Source: Bacteroidota bacterium (GTDB lineage Bacteria > Bacteroidota > Bacteroidia > Palsa-948). Taken from it: a stretch of DNA of 42,580 bases. The translations under genes were made by a program, and so were the position numbers. The stretch covers positions 93,731 to 136,310 of the forward strand of contig JACRAM010000006.1 of NCBI GenBank assembly GCA_016213405.1, in the 5' to 3' direction. Position 1 is the first letter of the stretch; each line of letters opens with the position of its first letter. Under the pieces are notes generated by a model, which saw nothing but the letters and a program-made list of their open reading frames with translations, made no database searches and was not told the origin of the DNA. Positions 15,491 to 21,953 of the stretch are shown here, in pieces.

Positions 15491-16423
15491 TTAAAATTCT
15501 TTCATCCACATTAATCGTAATATATCATCGCTGGCGTCAGTTAATCCAAGAGCAAATCCAAAGCATAGCATATTTCCTTTGGGCATGTGCAGCATTATGC
15601 TCGGCTGGAAATAATGTTCCTGCCTGAATGGAATAATTCCCATTTGTTTTGTATCGCCAAGTGTTCCGATAAATTCAAAAGAAAGTGTGGCAGGAGTTAA
15701 AAATTTATTTTCGCCCTTCCCAATTAATGCCATTCCGCATTTAGAACAATTCCCTGACTTAGCAGATTTTTCTTCGGGGTGCATGGGGCAGATATAGATT
15801 TCTGAAATTTCATCATCATTGGCAATCTGATATTGAAGCCCCATTGCATAGCCAAAGGCGGTAAAACCATTTCGTGTATCTATTTCATTAATCCAGTTAA
15901 GCGCAATGTTCCAGTTTTTTATATCCTGTGAAAGAATAATGCGGTTCTCAAGAATTTTTTCGCGCGCAGGTTCTGCGTCATTTTCTTCGTAGGGAGGAAT
16001 TATCCACCCGCTTGTTTCCATCTTAAAACGTGTTTCGGGATCTAAATCTTCATACTCAAAATAAATAGTTGGATTGAGAGGGACTTCATTTTTGAAAAGG
16101 CGATACCTTGCTTCAAAACGGAATCCTGTAAACTTTGAAATGCCTGTTTCAAATTCTTGAAATGCTTCGGGCATAAATTCCAAAGCGAGCTGCTTGGTAG
16201 GATGGTATTCCAATTCGGGCATTTGAGATAGATAATTTCGTTGTCCGAGATTTCTTTTAAATGAGGATGGCGATGTATGGTCGAGCATAAAACACACTTC
16301 CAATTCTCCTTTGTAAATGTGATGTCCATAGGTTGTAAAGTAACCATCCTGTGCAGATGAAAATGTGGAATACCCCATCAGAGCAATCTGCACAAGAACC
16401 ACAAAAAATAATTTTGTTTTCAT
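15491..16423 (-). CDS. Outer-membrane protein with heavy-metal-binding domain in its barrel
   Basis: 310 aa. A signal peptide (about 1-24, ending FSSAQ) precedes beta-barrel-like strands (LALEFMPEAFQEFETG, FTGFRFEARYRLF, PLNPTIYFEYEDL). Near residue 212 an inserted YICPMHPE motif is followed about 15 residues later by CSKCGMAL, the signature of the heavy-metal-binding (HMBD) domain known from copper-exporting ATPases. The chain then returns to barrel-like strands. This places a soft-metal site in a loop of an outer-membrane protein. Substrate inference: copper, zinc or a related metal. Neighbours are the hemerythrin gene (13 nt) and a CopD-like membrane gene. Confidence 0.7.
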   Translation of the reverse strand: MKTKLFFVVLVQIALMGYSTFSSAQDGYFTTYGHHIYKGELEVCFMLDHTSPSSFKRNLGQRNYLSQMPELEYHPTKQLALEFMPEAFQEFETGISKFTGFRFEARYRLFKNEVPLNPTIYFEYEDLDPETRFKMETSGWIIPPYEENDAEPAREKILENRIILSQDIKNWNIALNWINEIDTRNGFTAFGYAMGLQYQIANDDEISEIYICPMHPEEKSAKSGNCSKCGMALIGKGENKFLTPATLSFEFIGTLGDTKQMGIIPFRQEHYFQPSIMLHMPKGNMLCFGFALGLTDASDDILRLMWMKEF

Positions 16424-16428
16424 AGTGA

Positions 16429-16551
16429 TTAGTGTTTAGTGAATGTTTTTCGTAAAACAGTTAGCATATAAACTAAAAATTTCACGAAGTTGCTTTTATG
16501 GGGGTTATTATCTTTTTTTACTTCGTTCGTATCTTTACAGCATCCTGACAT
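16429..16551 (-). CDS. Possible 40-residue small protein with CC motif
   Basis: An ATG at 16551, 17 nt after the stop of the upstream CopD-like gene, opens a 40-codon frame starting MSGCCKDTNEVKK and containing a hydrophobic stretch (NFVKFLVYMLTVL) before a basic end (RKTFTKH). Stop at 16429-16431. The CysCys start and one potential membrane helix are plausible for a small metal-related membrane peptide in this locus. Without homologues the frame could be chance; the gap is otherwise a 144-bp non-coding space. Confidence 0.35.
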   Translation of the reverse strand: MSGCCKDTNEVKKDNNPHKSNFVKFLVYMLTVLRKTFTKH

Positions 16552-16567
16552 AACAAATATTTTTAAG

Positions 16568-17050
16568 TTATATTCCGTATTCGGCAAACATCATCAGAAA
16601 AAATATAGTTGTAATTACAACTAATCCGATGCGTGGTATTATTTTCAACCTGCCGTACACTAATGCGTGGTTTTCATAATTGTAATTTTTCTCATTTGGC
16701 GCAAGAAGATTTGTAACTCTCGCTTCAAGAAAAAAATGAAAAAGTGTTAGCAAAAGCCCAAGTGTGCCTCCAATCAGAATAATCCTCCAATGCCCTTGCA
16801 TTAAGATTTCAAAATTAAACTTCGTATAGAACCATAAAAGTGAAGTTCCTGTTATTATTGTTATAGCGGAAAGAATGGAAGCCATCCGGAATAACTTTGG
16901 AAAAATAGTTACAAGCATTTCGCTTTTACCCTCTTTGTTGTATTTCCCTAATGCAGGGGTCATGATAAAATTGATAACCATCACTTCTCCCAGCCAGCAG
17001 GATGCAAAAAAGAGATGAAGCATTTTTATAGTTGGGAAAAAATCGTTCAT
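16568..17050 (-). CDS. Four-span membrane protein, CopD-like
   Basis: 160 aa with four predicted membrane spans, at about 8-28, 52-75, 84-107 and 137-157. The first span starts KMLHLFFASCWLGEVMVINF, the His-x-x-x-x-x-x-Trp-Leu-Gly pattern of CopD-type copper-resistance membrane proteins. A histidine also lies in HWRIILIGG. Function is not established by the sequence. It is 5 nt from the CbiX-like gene. The neighbouring outer-membrane protein with a heavy-metal motif supports a copper or haem-related role. Confidence 0.6.
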   Translation of the reverse strand: MNDFFPTIKMLHLFFASCWLGEVMVINFIMTPALGKYNKEGKSEMLVTIFPKLFRMASILSAITIITGTSLLWFYTKFNFEILMQGHWRIILIGGTLGLLLTLFHFFLEARVTNLLAPNEKNYNYENHALVYGRLKIIPRIGLVVITTIFFLMMFAEYGI

Positions 17051-17055
17051 ACGCT

Positions 17056-18024
17056 CTATTTTATTTGGGTCATTACTGCATTTTCAATAAACTTTGTAAT
17101 ATTCTCATGAGGAAGTAACGCCTTGTTCACCCACACATAATTTAATCCTTCCAAACGCAACTGAATTCCTTTTTCAATTCCTCCGGTTGCCAGTACAACA
17201 GGAACAACAATAACGGTAGTCCCTTTTCCTGCTGTTTGCACTTTAAGGCGTAATTGTTCTTTGGCTTCGTTATATACATTTTTATTTGCATCGTCCCGAA
17301 CAGTTGCCGTAAAAATATTTTGAAATGAATCTTTTTTCAAAAGCATTTGCCTCCGCTCAACCTGCTTTGCCAAGCTATCGAGATTTTTCAGCCATCCCTT
17401 GTTGTCTGAATCGCTGTCGGGTCCATGAGCAACGAGGATAATTGTTTCTTTTTGGGGGTCTTTGCTGAATTCCTGTATTCTTTCATACAGAATAGCCGCA
17501 ACCAGCGAATCCGCATCCAAAGGCTTTACGAGTATAATTTGGGATTTAGTAACAACAGGATCAAGCGTTGTTTGCGCTTCCGTTTCACCTGAATAACCTG
17601 AACTTGAACTTCCGTGCGAATGGTCGTTTGAAAATGAACCTGTATTGGAGGGCGCACCGTGGCTCATTATTATCGGTTCATCGGCAAGTTCTTTCCGTAA
17701 GCCAAGCAAATATTCCGCCTGACGAAAAATCGGGCTATGTGAAGAAATAAAAAGCGGAACCACAACAATTGTATTTACTCCTTGCTTTTCAAGGTTATTA
17801 ATTCCTTCCTGCATGGTCATTGGGTCTGCCATTCCGAAAGCAATTTCGGTGAGATATTTTTGTTTGACTGGATTCACCGCATTTTTTACAGATGCTTCCC
17901 ATGTGGGGCTTCCGCCATGAGCCATCACCAATACTCCCGTTTTAGTTTGAGAAAAAAGAAAATGTGTGCTCTGCATGAGCAAAGCACACAAGAATATTTT
18001 TATCCATTGAAAAAGATATTTCAT
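17056..18024 (-). CDS. Exported CbiX-like chelatase (sirohydrochlorin cobalto/ferrochelatase family)
   Basis: 322 aa. Signal peptide at about 1-26 (LLMQSTHFLFSQ). The protein has two CbiX-type halves: GVLVMAHGGSP (H36) with VVVPLFISSHSP (H96), and IILVAHGPDSD (H200) with VPVVLATGG. A His/Ser/Gly-rich linker (NDHSHGSS, about 134-141) joins them. CbiX chelatases insert cobalt or iron into sirohydrochlorin in the cytoplasm. A signal peptide is unusual and suggests a periplasmic role, such as removing metal from, or carrying, a tetrapyrrole, comparable to a known periplasmic CbiK in Desulfovibrio. Gap of 7 nt to the HmuY-like gene upstream. Confidence 0.75.
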   Translation of the reverse strand: MKYLFQWIKIFLCALLMQSTHFLFSQTKTGVLVMAHGGSPTWEASVKNAVNPVKQKYLTEIAFGMADPMTMQEGINNLEKQGVNTIVVVPLFISSHSPIFRQAEYLLGLRKELADEPIIMSHGAPSNTGSFSNDHSHGSSSSGYSGETEAQTTLDPVVTKSQIILVKPLDADSLVAAILYERIQEFSKDPQKETIILVAHGPDSDSDNKGWLKNLDSLAKQVERRQMLLKKDSFQNIFTATVRDDANKNVYNEAKEQLRLKVQTAGKGTTVIVVPVVLATGGIEKGIQLRLEGLNYVWVNKALLPHENITKFIENAVMTQIK

Positions 18025-18031
18025 TTTAAAA

Positions 18032-19276
18032 TTATTTTACAATTAATTTTTGTTGTAGCTTGTTTCCGTCACATTCAACAGTTACGAAATACATTCCTGC
18101 ATTAAACATGGATGTATTCAACTTATAAGTATTCAGCCCGGTATTTGCTCTTAGATTTTCGGAATAAACAGATTTTCCTGATAAATCATAAATTTTGATA
18201 ATAGCAGAAGAAACAGAACTTTCAAAACTGTAGATTACAGTTGTGTTTTCTCCGCTTGCCGGATTGGGATATAGTACAAGTGTTCCCAATGAATTTCCAT
18301 TTACATTCGCAATTCCAACAGAACTAACTTTTTCTTTAGAGAAAATATAATTACCCGTTGAACTTCCTCCAAATCCTGTGGGAATCACTTTCCAAACATC
18401 TCCTGTTTTTGTTTTTATAAAATAAACAAGCGAGTCATCAATTACATAGGAGGTAGTAAATGTCTTCCAGTCGTAACCGATTTCGTTAATGGCGGTGTTA
18501 TAAGTTTGTCCCGACCAATTTGAATAGGTATTTGGGTTAGCAATCGGCTCAATATGTGCGGTGGTTACCCCTGCATTATGTAAAATGCCCGATACAGTAT
18601 AAGGAGAAGGAATGAAGGCAGTATATTGGGTAAAAAGCAAATCCCAATTTGCTGAAAGTGGTTCGCGGTCAAGTGCAAGATTGTTTTGCAAAGAATAGTA
18701 GGCGAAATTTTTGCCCGTGTATAGCGATTTTGTAAGCTGGGCAGTGGTATCAGAAGTGCCGCTAAGATTTGCATAACGGAATGTATAAACTCCGTTTGCC
18801 AAGAGTTTAATCCAAATCTTTTTATATGTACCGCTGGCAAGTTTTATCACATATAAAGAATCGCCAGTTACATAATGCGTGATGGTACTGTAAATGCCCC
18901 ATCCCAAATCATAAGGATTGGAAGAAAGGGGCTGATTAAATGCTCCTACGCTCCATGATGTATCAGAATTATAACGTGCAATCCATGTTGACAATCCGGC
19001 TGTGTCGAGCGTTGCCCATCCTGAAGTATCTGCACCCGGATAAAGCCAAAGTTTTGTTCCGGTTACAGAGTTTATGTGAATGGATGCACCCTGTCCTCCT
19101 GCGTCAAAAGCAATGTCCCAATTATTTTTTGGCGCACTTCCTTGTTCGTCATTTTGCAGGCTGTACCATTTTTGGTTTGCATAACCTGTACCGATTGAAA
19201 CGGTGTCGATAATAACTTGAGCGTTGCTTGTATACACGAAAGAAACACAAGCGAGTAATAGTATTGATTTTTTCAT
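18032..19276 (-). CDS. HmuY-like protein secreted by type IX secretion
   Basis: 414 aa. Signal peptide (about 1-19, ending SNAQ). Two HmuY-like units: NNWDIAFDAGGQGASIHIN with WLYPGADTSGWATLDT, and ANWDLLFTQYTAFIPSPY with YTVSGILHNAGVTT. The same DLLFTQY and PSPY signature occurs in the lipoprotein at 10958-11932, so the two are paralogues. Residues about 335-414 are a type A sorting domain (VLYPNPASGENTTVIYSF, KIYDLSGKSVYSENL, GMYFVTVECDGNKLQQKLIVK truncated here), so the protein is exported across the outer membrane. It heads the haem/metal operon. Confidence 0.8.
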   Translation of the reverse strand: MKKSILLLACVSFVYTSNAQVIIDTVSIGTGYANQKWYSLQNDEQGSAPKNNWDIAFDAGGQGASIHINSVTGTKLWLYPGADTSGWATLDTAGLSTWIARYNSDTSWSVGAFNQPLSSNPYDLGWGIYSTITHYVTGDSLYVIKLASGTYKKIWIKLLANGVYTFRYANLSGTSDTTAQLTKSLYTGKNFAYYSLQNNLALDREPLSANWDLLFTQYTAFIPSPYTVSGILHNAGVTTAHIEPIANPNTYSNWSGQTYNTAINEIGYDWKTFTTSYVIDDSLVYFIKTKTGDVWKVIPTGFGGSSTGNYIFSKEKVSSVGIANVNGNSLGTLVLYPNPASGENTTVIYSFESSVSSAIIKIYDLSGKSVYSENLRANTGLNTYKLNTSMFNAGMYFVTVECDGNKLQQKLIVK

Positions 19277-19326
19277 TGTTGTTGTTTTGTTTTTGATGTT
19301 TATTTGATTTTAGGGGTGTTATTTTT

Positions 19327-19713
19327 TTATGGGTTCTGAGGTTTGTTATTCCCTCCTCCATCGTTCACGATAAATCCCCAGTCGCAAAGTTTTTTCAAGG
19401 TGGCTCTGAAAATTCCCTTCAGAATATCGCGCACCTGTGTACAGTAATAAAGTATGTGACCGGGCTGGGTGGTTTTCTGCTTTTTATGAATACCGAGAAG
19501 TTTTTGAACTTCTTCGGTAAGTTTTTCACTTCTTTTCCGTAGTTCAATTGCTTCATCGTATTTTTTGCGGGTTTCGATTGTAATCTTTTCCATATCGCTC
19601 ATATTCATTCCTGTAAGTGCGCTCTTGCCTCCGTCTTTCTTGTGTTTCTTTATAATATTTTCCGAAAGATTCAAGAGTTGTTCGGGATTGCGGCTGATAT
19701 TTACTGTTGCCAT
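19327..19713 (-). CDS. Helical protein of unknown function
   Basis: 128 aa. Content is a helix with LLNLSENIIKKHKKDGGKSA, then TRKKYDEAIELRKRSEKLTE (charged coiled-coil-like helix), a Lys-rich loop, and RDILKGIFRATLKKLCDWGF. The end is Gly/Asn-rich (NDGGGNNKPQNP). No membrane span and no enzyme motif. It may be a family often found in Bacteroidota genomes next to insertion sites, but I cannot name it. It lies 50 bp from the HmuY-like gene and may be separately regulated by the repeats upstream. Confidence 0.55.
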   Translation of the reverse strand: MATVNISRNPEQLLNLSENIIKKHKKDGGKSALTGMNMSDMEKITIETRKKYDEAIELRKRSEKLTEEVQKLLGIHKKQKTTQPGHILYYCTQVRDILKGIFRATLKKLCDWGFIVNDGGGNNKPQNP

Positions 19714-19763
19714 GCTATTATTTATTTGATTAGCTTAAATTATTTCTGAAAATTGAATATCAT

Positions 19764-19814
19764 ATTCAATCCAAAGAGTTTTAGATTTAATCCAAGAAAC
19801 ATTAGATTCAATCC
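19764..19814. repeat. Three 21-bp-spaced ATTyAATCC repeats
   Basis: ATTCAATCC, ATTTAATCC and ATTCAATCC occur at 19764, 19785 and 19806, exactly two helical turns apart. They sit 50-100 bp upstream of the 128 aa gene and look like an operator array for one regulator. Related GATTCAATTTG units are found near 9111. Confidence 0.55.
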
Positions 19815-19834
19815 CATGTTTCGGACATAAAGCA

Positions 19835-19866
19835 AAACAACCCCAGCGTTTTGTCTGAGGTTGTTT
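19835..19866. terminator. Hairpin with flanking A/T runs, terminator-like
   Basis: AAACAACC (19835-19842) pairs with GGTTGTTT (19859-19866), with CAG/CTG inside the stem and a short loop. The shape matches the hairpin at 9138-9168. Neither flanking gene obviously ends here, so it could be an attenuator for the leader of the minus-strand 128 aa gene. Confidence 0.45.
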
Positions 19867-20040
19867 ATTTGCTTACGCAGTTTCATTGGTTTCTAATCCG
19901 AAAAGTGATGAGAGAGAAAGAGATTCCTCTCTATGAAAATTACAGGTGATAGAGTTTTTCTATTGTACATTTTTTAAAAATTGTAATTCTTTTTTCTGAA
20001 AATTCACGATGCAAATAAACAGAGAGAAAAACTTCTGCAC

Positions 20041-20122
20041 AATACCGCAAAGTAGGTATTTAGAATAATTCTAAATAAAATACCAGGAATTAGGTATTCA
20101 AGTAGTTATGAGGTAACTACTT
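20041..20122. promoter_or_regulatory. Composite array of inverted repeats upstream of the SpoIIAA-like gene
   Basis: Two identical inverted repeats, AATACC-N8-GGTATT, occupy 20041-20060 and 20079-20098 (38 bp apart). Between them is a near-perfect palindrome, ATTTAGAAT-A-ATTCTAAAT (20058-20076). Immediately after them is AAGTAGTTA-N5-TAACTACTT (20100-20122). The 19714-20205 gap holds no other gene. The symmetry suggests cooperative binding by a dimeric regulator, with the last hairpin as a possible attenuator. Confidence 0.6.
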
Positions 20123-20205
20123 TTGGGATGTTCTGATAAGCAAACGAAGAAAAATTGCGTGATAAAACGGTAAGTAAGTTACTTTTGTTCCACGAATTCT
20201 AAAGC

Positions 20206-20340
20206 ATGAGAAAAATTTCAGAAAAAAAACCGGGCAGAGAAGACAGGTATAAAATGGAAACTTGGGATTATGTATTGACGATCATAATTGCTCTGATAGT
20301 AATCGGCTTTATCATTTTTTTAACGGAGATATTTTGTTGA
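20206..20340 (+). CDS. Small membrane protein (44 aa)
   Basis: ATG at 20206, stop TGA at 20338-20340. The protein starts with a charged segment (MRKISEKKPGREDRYKMET) and then has one strongly hydrophobic span (YVLTIIIALIVIGFIIFL), ending in a Cys. It follows the palindrome array by 84 bp and precedes the SpoIIAA-like gene by 23 bp, so the two probably form one transcript. The strong single membrane helix makes a real protein likely although it is too short for homology to be judged. Confidence 0.55.
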   Translation: MRKISEKKPGREDRYKMETWDYVLTIIIALIVIGFIIFLTEIFC

Positions 20341-20363
20341 GCGCAGGGAATTATGATTGCTTA

Positions 20364-20747
20364 ATGAAAAAACTCCGAACCAACATCAACGAAAAATGGG
20401 TGGATGAAAATAATATCCTGCACATAAAATATATTGAGGGAGCTGTAGTGGATATGCCCGCCATCAAAAAATCAACAGAGGAGAATCAAGCACTCTTGAA
20501 CGGAAAGAAAGAGTTCGTGCTTTGTGATGCACGGGCTTTTTTTACAGTTACTCCAGACGCTCAAAAATATGCCCACCACGAGATCATGAATAAAACGAGA
20601 GTAGCTACAGCTGTGGTTTCAAACAAGGGATTTGTCCGTTTGCTGGTAAATTTCGCAATACAATTCTCCAAACTTAGGTCTTCAGTAAAAATGTTCAGCA
20701 ATGAAAAGCAGGCACTAAAGTGGTTGTACGAATTAAAGTCAGGTTGA
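20364..20747 (+). CDS. SpoIIAA/STAS-like small protein of unknown function
   Basis: 127 aa from ATG 20364 (MKKLRTNINEKWVDENNI). An upstream ATG at 20262 would give a longer frame, but that part overlaps the small membrane ORF in another frame and is not protein-like. The pattern LHIKYIEGAVVDMPAIKKST, KKEFVLCDARAFFTV and KTRVATAVVSNKGFVRLLV resembles the STAS-like fold found in many small Bacteroidota proteins. It may act in a signalling pair with the preceding small membrane protein. Confidence in the fold is moderate; the function is unknown. Confidence 0.6.
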   Translation: MKKLRTNINEKWVDENNILHIKYIEGAVVDMPAIKKSTEENQALLNGKKEFVLCDARAFFTVTPDAQKYAHHEIMNKTRVATAVVSNKGFVRLLVNFAIQFSKLRSSVKMFSNEKQALKWLYELKSG

Positions 20748-20776
20748 TTTTTTTAATGGCGATATTTTTGAGCGCA

Positions 20777-21496
20777 TTATTTAGCGCAGTTACAACAAGG
20801 AATTTTAATTTTTTCTCTTCGGAATTTAAGTTCTTTCGTGTCATTAATGTTTTCATTCGCCTTGCAGTATTTCATAAGGTCAATAATGCCAATTGCAGGT
20901 TCTATACTACCTATTGTTGATTTAAAATTTTCGAGAGAATCATTAATTTGCTGTTCCGAATATTCATCATTTTGATACATAAAGTATTTGTTTCTTGATA
21001 TTTCAAATACAAAAATTCTTGCAAGATTAATATTGGGAATATTTTTTAATTTTTTATATAAATCCAATACTCCATTTTCATTGTCTTTTATATTGCCGAT
21101 TTGATAGACTAACCTTTTTTCTCGACTGGCTATAATATCCTCTTTTCTTTCTTTCCTTTTTTCAATGCCTTCTTTTATTTCATCATGAATAATTTTCCCA
21201 GCGTCAAATAAAATTTCGCCATCTGTTTTTTGTGGAGCGGTTTGTTCTTGTGGACTTATGTTGTCGGGTGGATTTTCTTTTGTAAGATATGGGAATGCAA
21301 TAATTGAGATTCCAATTATTAATAGAATAACAACGATAGCATTAAATATAAGATTTGCTTTTTTATTGCTTTTACTCTTAAATAGTTCTCTTGTAAAATT
21401 TGTTACATACTCAGTAGCAAATAATTTTAAGAGTAAGAGAGTAATTGGGGCTACTGTTAAAATTCCACCGATAATATTTTCAGTTATGTTTTCCAT
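20777..21496 (-). CDS. Two-span membrane protein of unknown function
   Basis: 239 aa. Spans at about 8-28 (GGILTVAPITLLLLKLFA) and 50-68 (LIFNAIVVILLIIGISIIAF), followed by a proline/glutamine linker and a soluble C-terminal domain of about 150 residues with charged helices (EIKEGIEKRKERKEDIIASR) and a Cys-rich end (IPCCNCAK). No family is recognised. The gene starts only about 50 bp from the cobalamin operon promoter and is transcribed away from it. A sensor or surface-signalling protein is possible but not supported by any motif. Confidence 0.55.
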   Translation of the reverse strand: MENITENIIGGILTVAPITLLLLKLFATEYVTNFTRELFKSKSNKKANLIFNAIVVILLIIGISIIAFPYLTKENPPDNISPQEQTAPQKTDGEILFDAGKIIHDEIKEGIEKRKERKEDIIASREKRLVYQIGNIKDNENGVLDLYKKLKNIPNINLARIFVFEISRNKYFMYQNDEYSEQQINDSLENFKSTIGSIEPAIGIIDLMKYCKANENINDTKELKFRREKIKIPCCNCAK

Positions 21497-21544
21497 GAGG
21501 CAAATATCTTACATTCTTATTAATAATTGCCGATAGATTGAAAA

Positions 21545-21574
21545 TTTGTGCTTTATTAAAACTTTCTATCTTTG
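21545..21574 (+). promoter_or_regulatory. Bacteroidota-type promoter of the cobalamin operon
   Basis: A -33 element TTTG (21545-21548) is separated by 18 bp from a perfect -7 element TATCTTTG (21567-21574). Spacing and sequence match the Bacteroidota consensus (TTTG / TAnnTTTG). It is located about 40 bp upstream of the cobalamin riboswitch. Confidence 0.75.
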
Positions 21575-21611
21575 CCTCATTATATGTTCTTTCTGTTGTT
21601 CAATCATCTAT

Positions 21612-21788
21612 AATTTAGGTGCTCCGATTCCAAGTCGGAGATAATAGGGAACCGTGTGAGAATCACGGGCTGTCGCGCAACTGTAATCTCGTCCCATCTA
21701 TGGGAAGCGCTTCTGACAAATTTATGCCACTGCTTAAATGCGGGAAGGCGGTCAGAAGTCGGGAAAGTCAGGAAACCTGCCTAACTGT
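21612..21788 (+). ncRNA. Cobalamin riboswitch
   Basis: All hallmarks are in order: AGGTGC (21617), ATAATAGGGAA (21651), the GTGAGAATCACGG stem, CTGTCGCGCAACTGTAA, then GCCACTG (21726), GGGAAGG (21742) and the B12 box AGTCGGGAA...CAGGAAACCTGCC (21757-21781). The downstream hairpin at 21836-21868 (TGGAAT / ATTCCA, with inner TCCCG / CGGGA) lies before the receptor start and can serve as the expression platform. It should switch the receptor and the salvage genes off when cobalamin is abundant. Confidence 0.95.
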
Positions 21789-21953
21789 TTGATGACTTTA
21801 TTGCTTCCGCGAAATGGAGCATAGGTCAGGTTAGATGGAATTTTTCCTCCCGGTGAATCGGGATTCCATACACTTCCTTTCTTATTCTGTTTTTTGGTTT
21901 GCAATAAAAGAGCAACTGTTATTGCATTATTAACCATTTAAAACCAAAAAACA

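Noticed and set aside
20262-20363. Longer start for the SpoIIAA-like gene
   Set aside because: The added part overlaps a better small membrane ORF in another frame and is poor in protein-like features.
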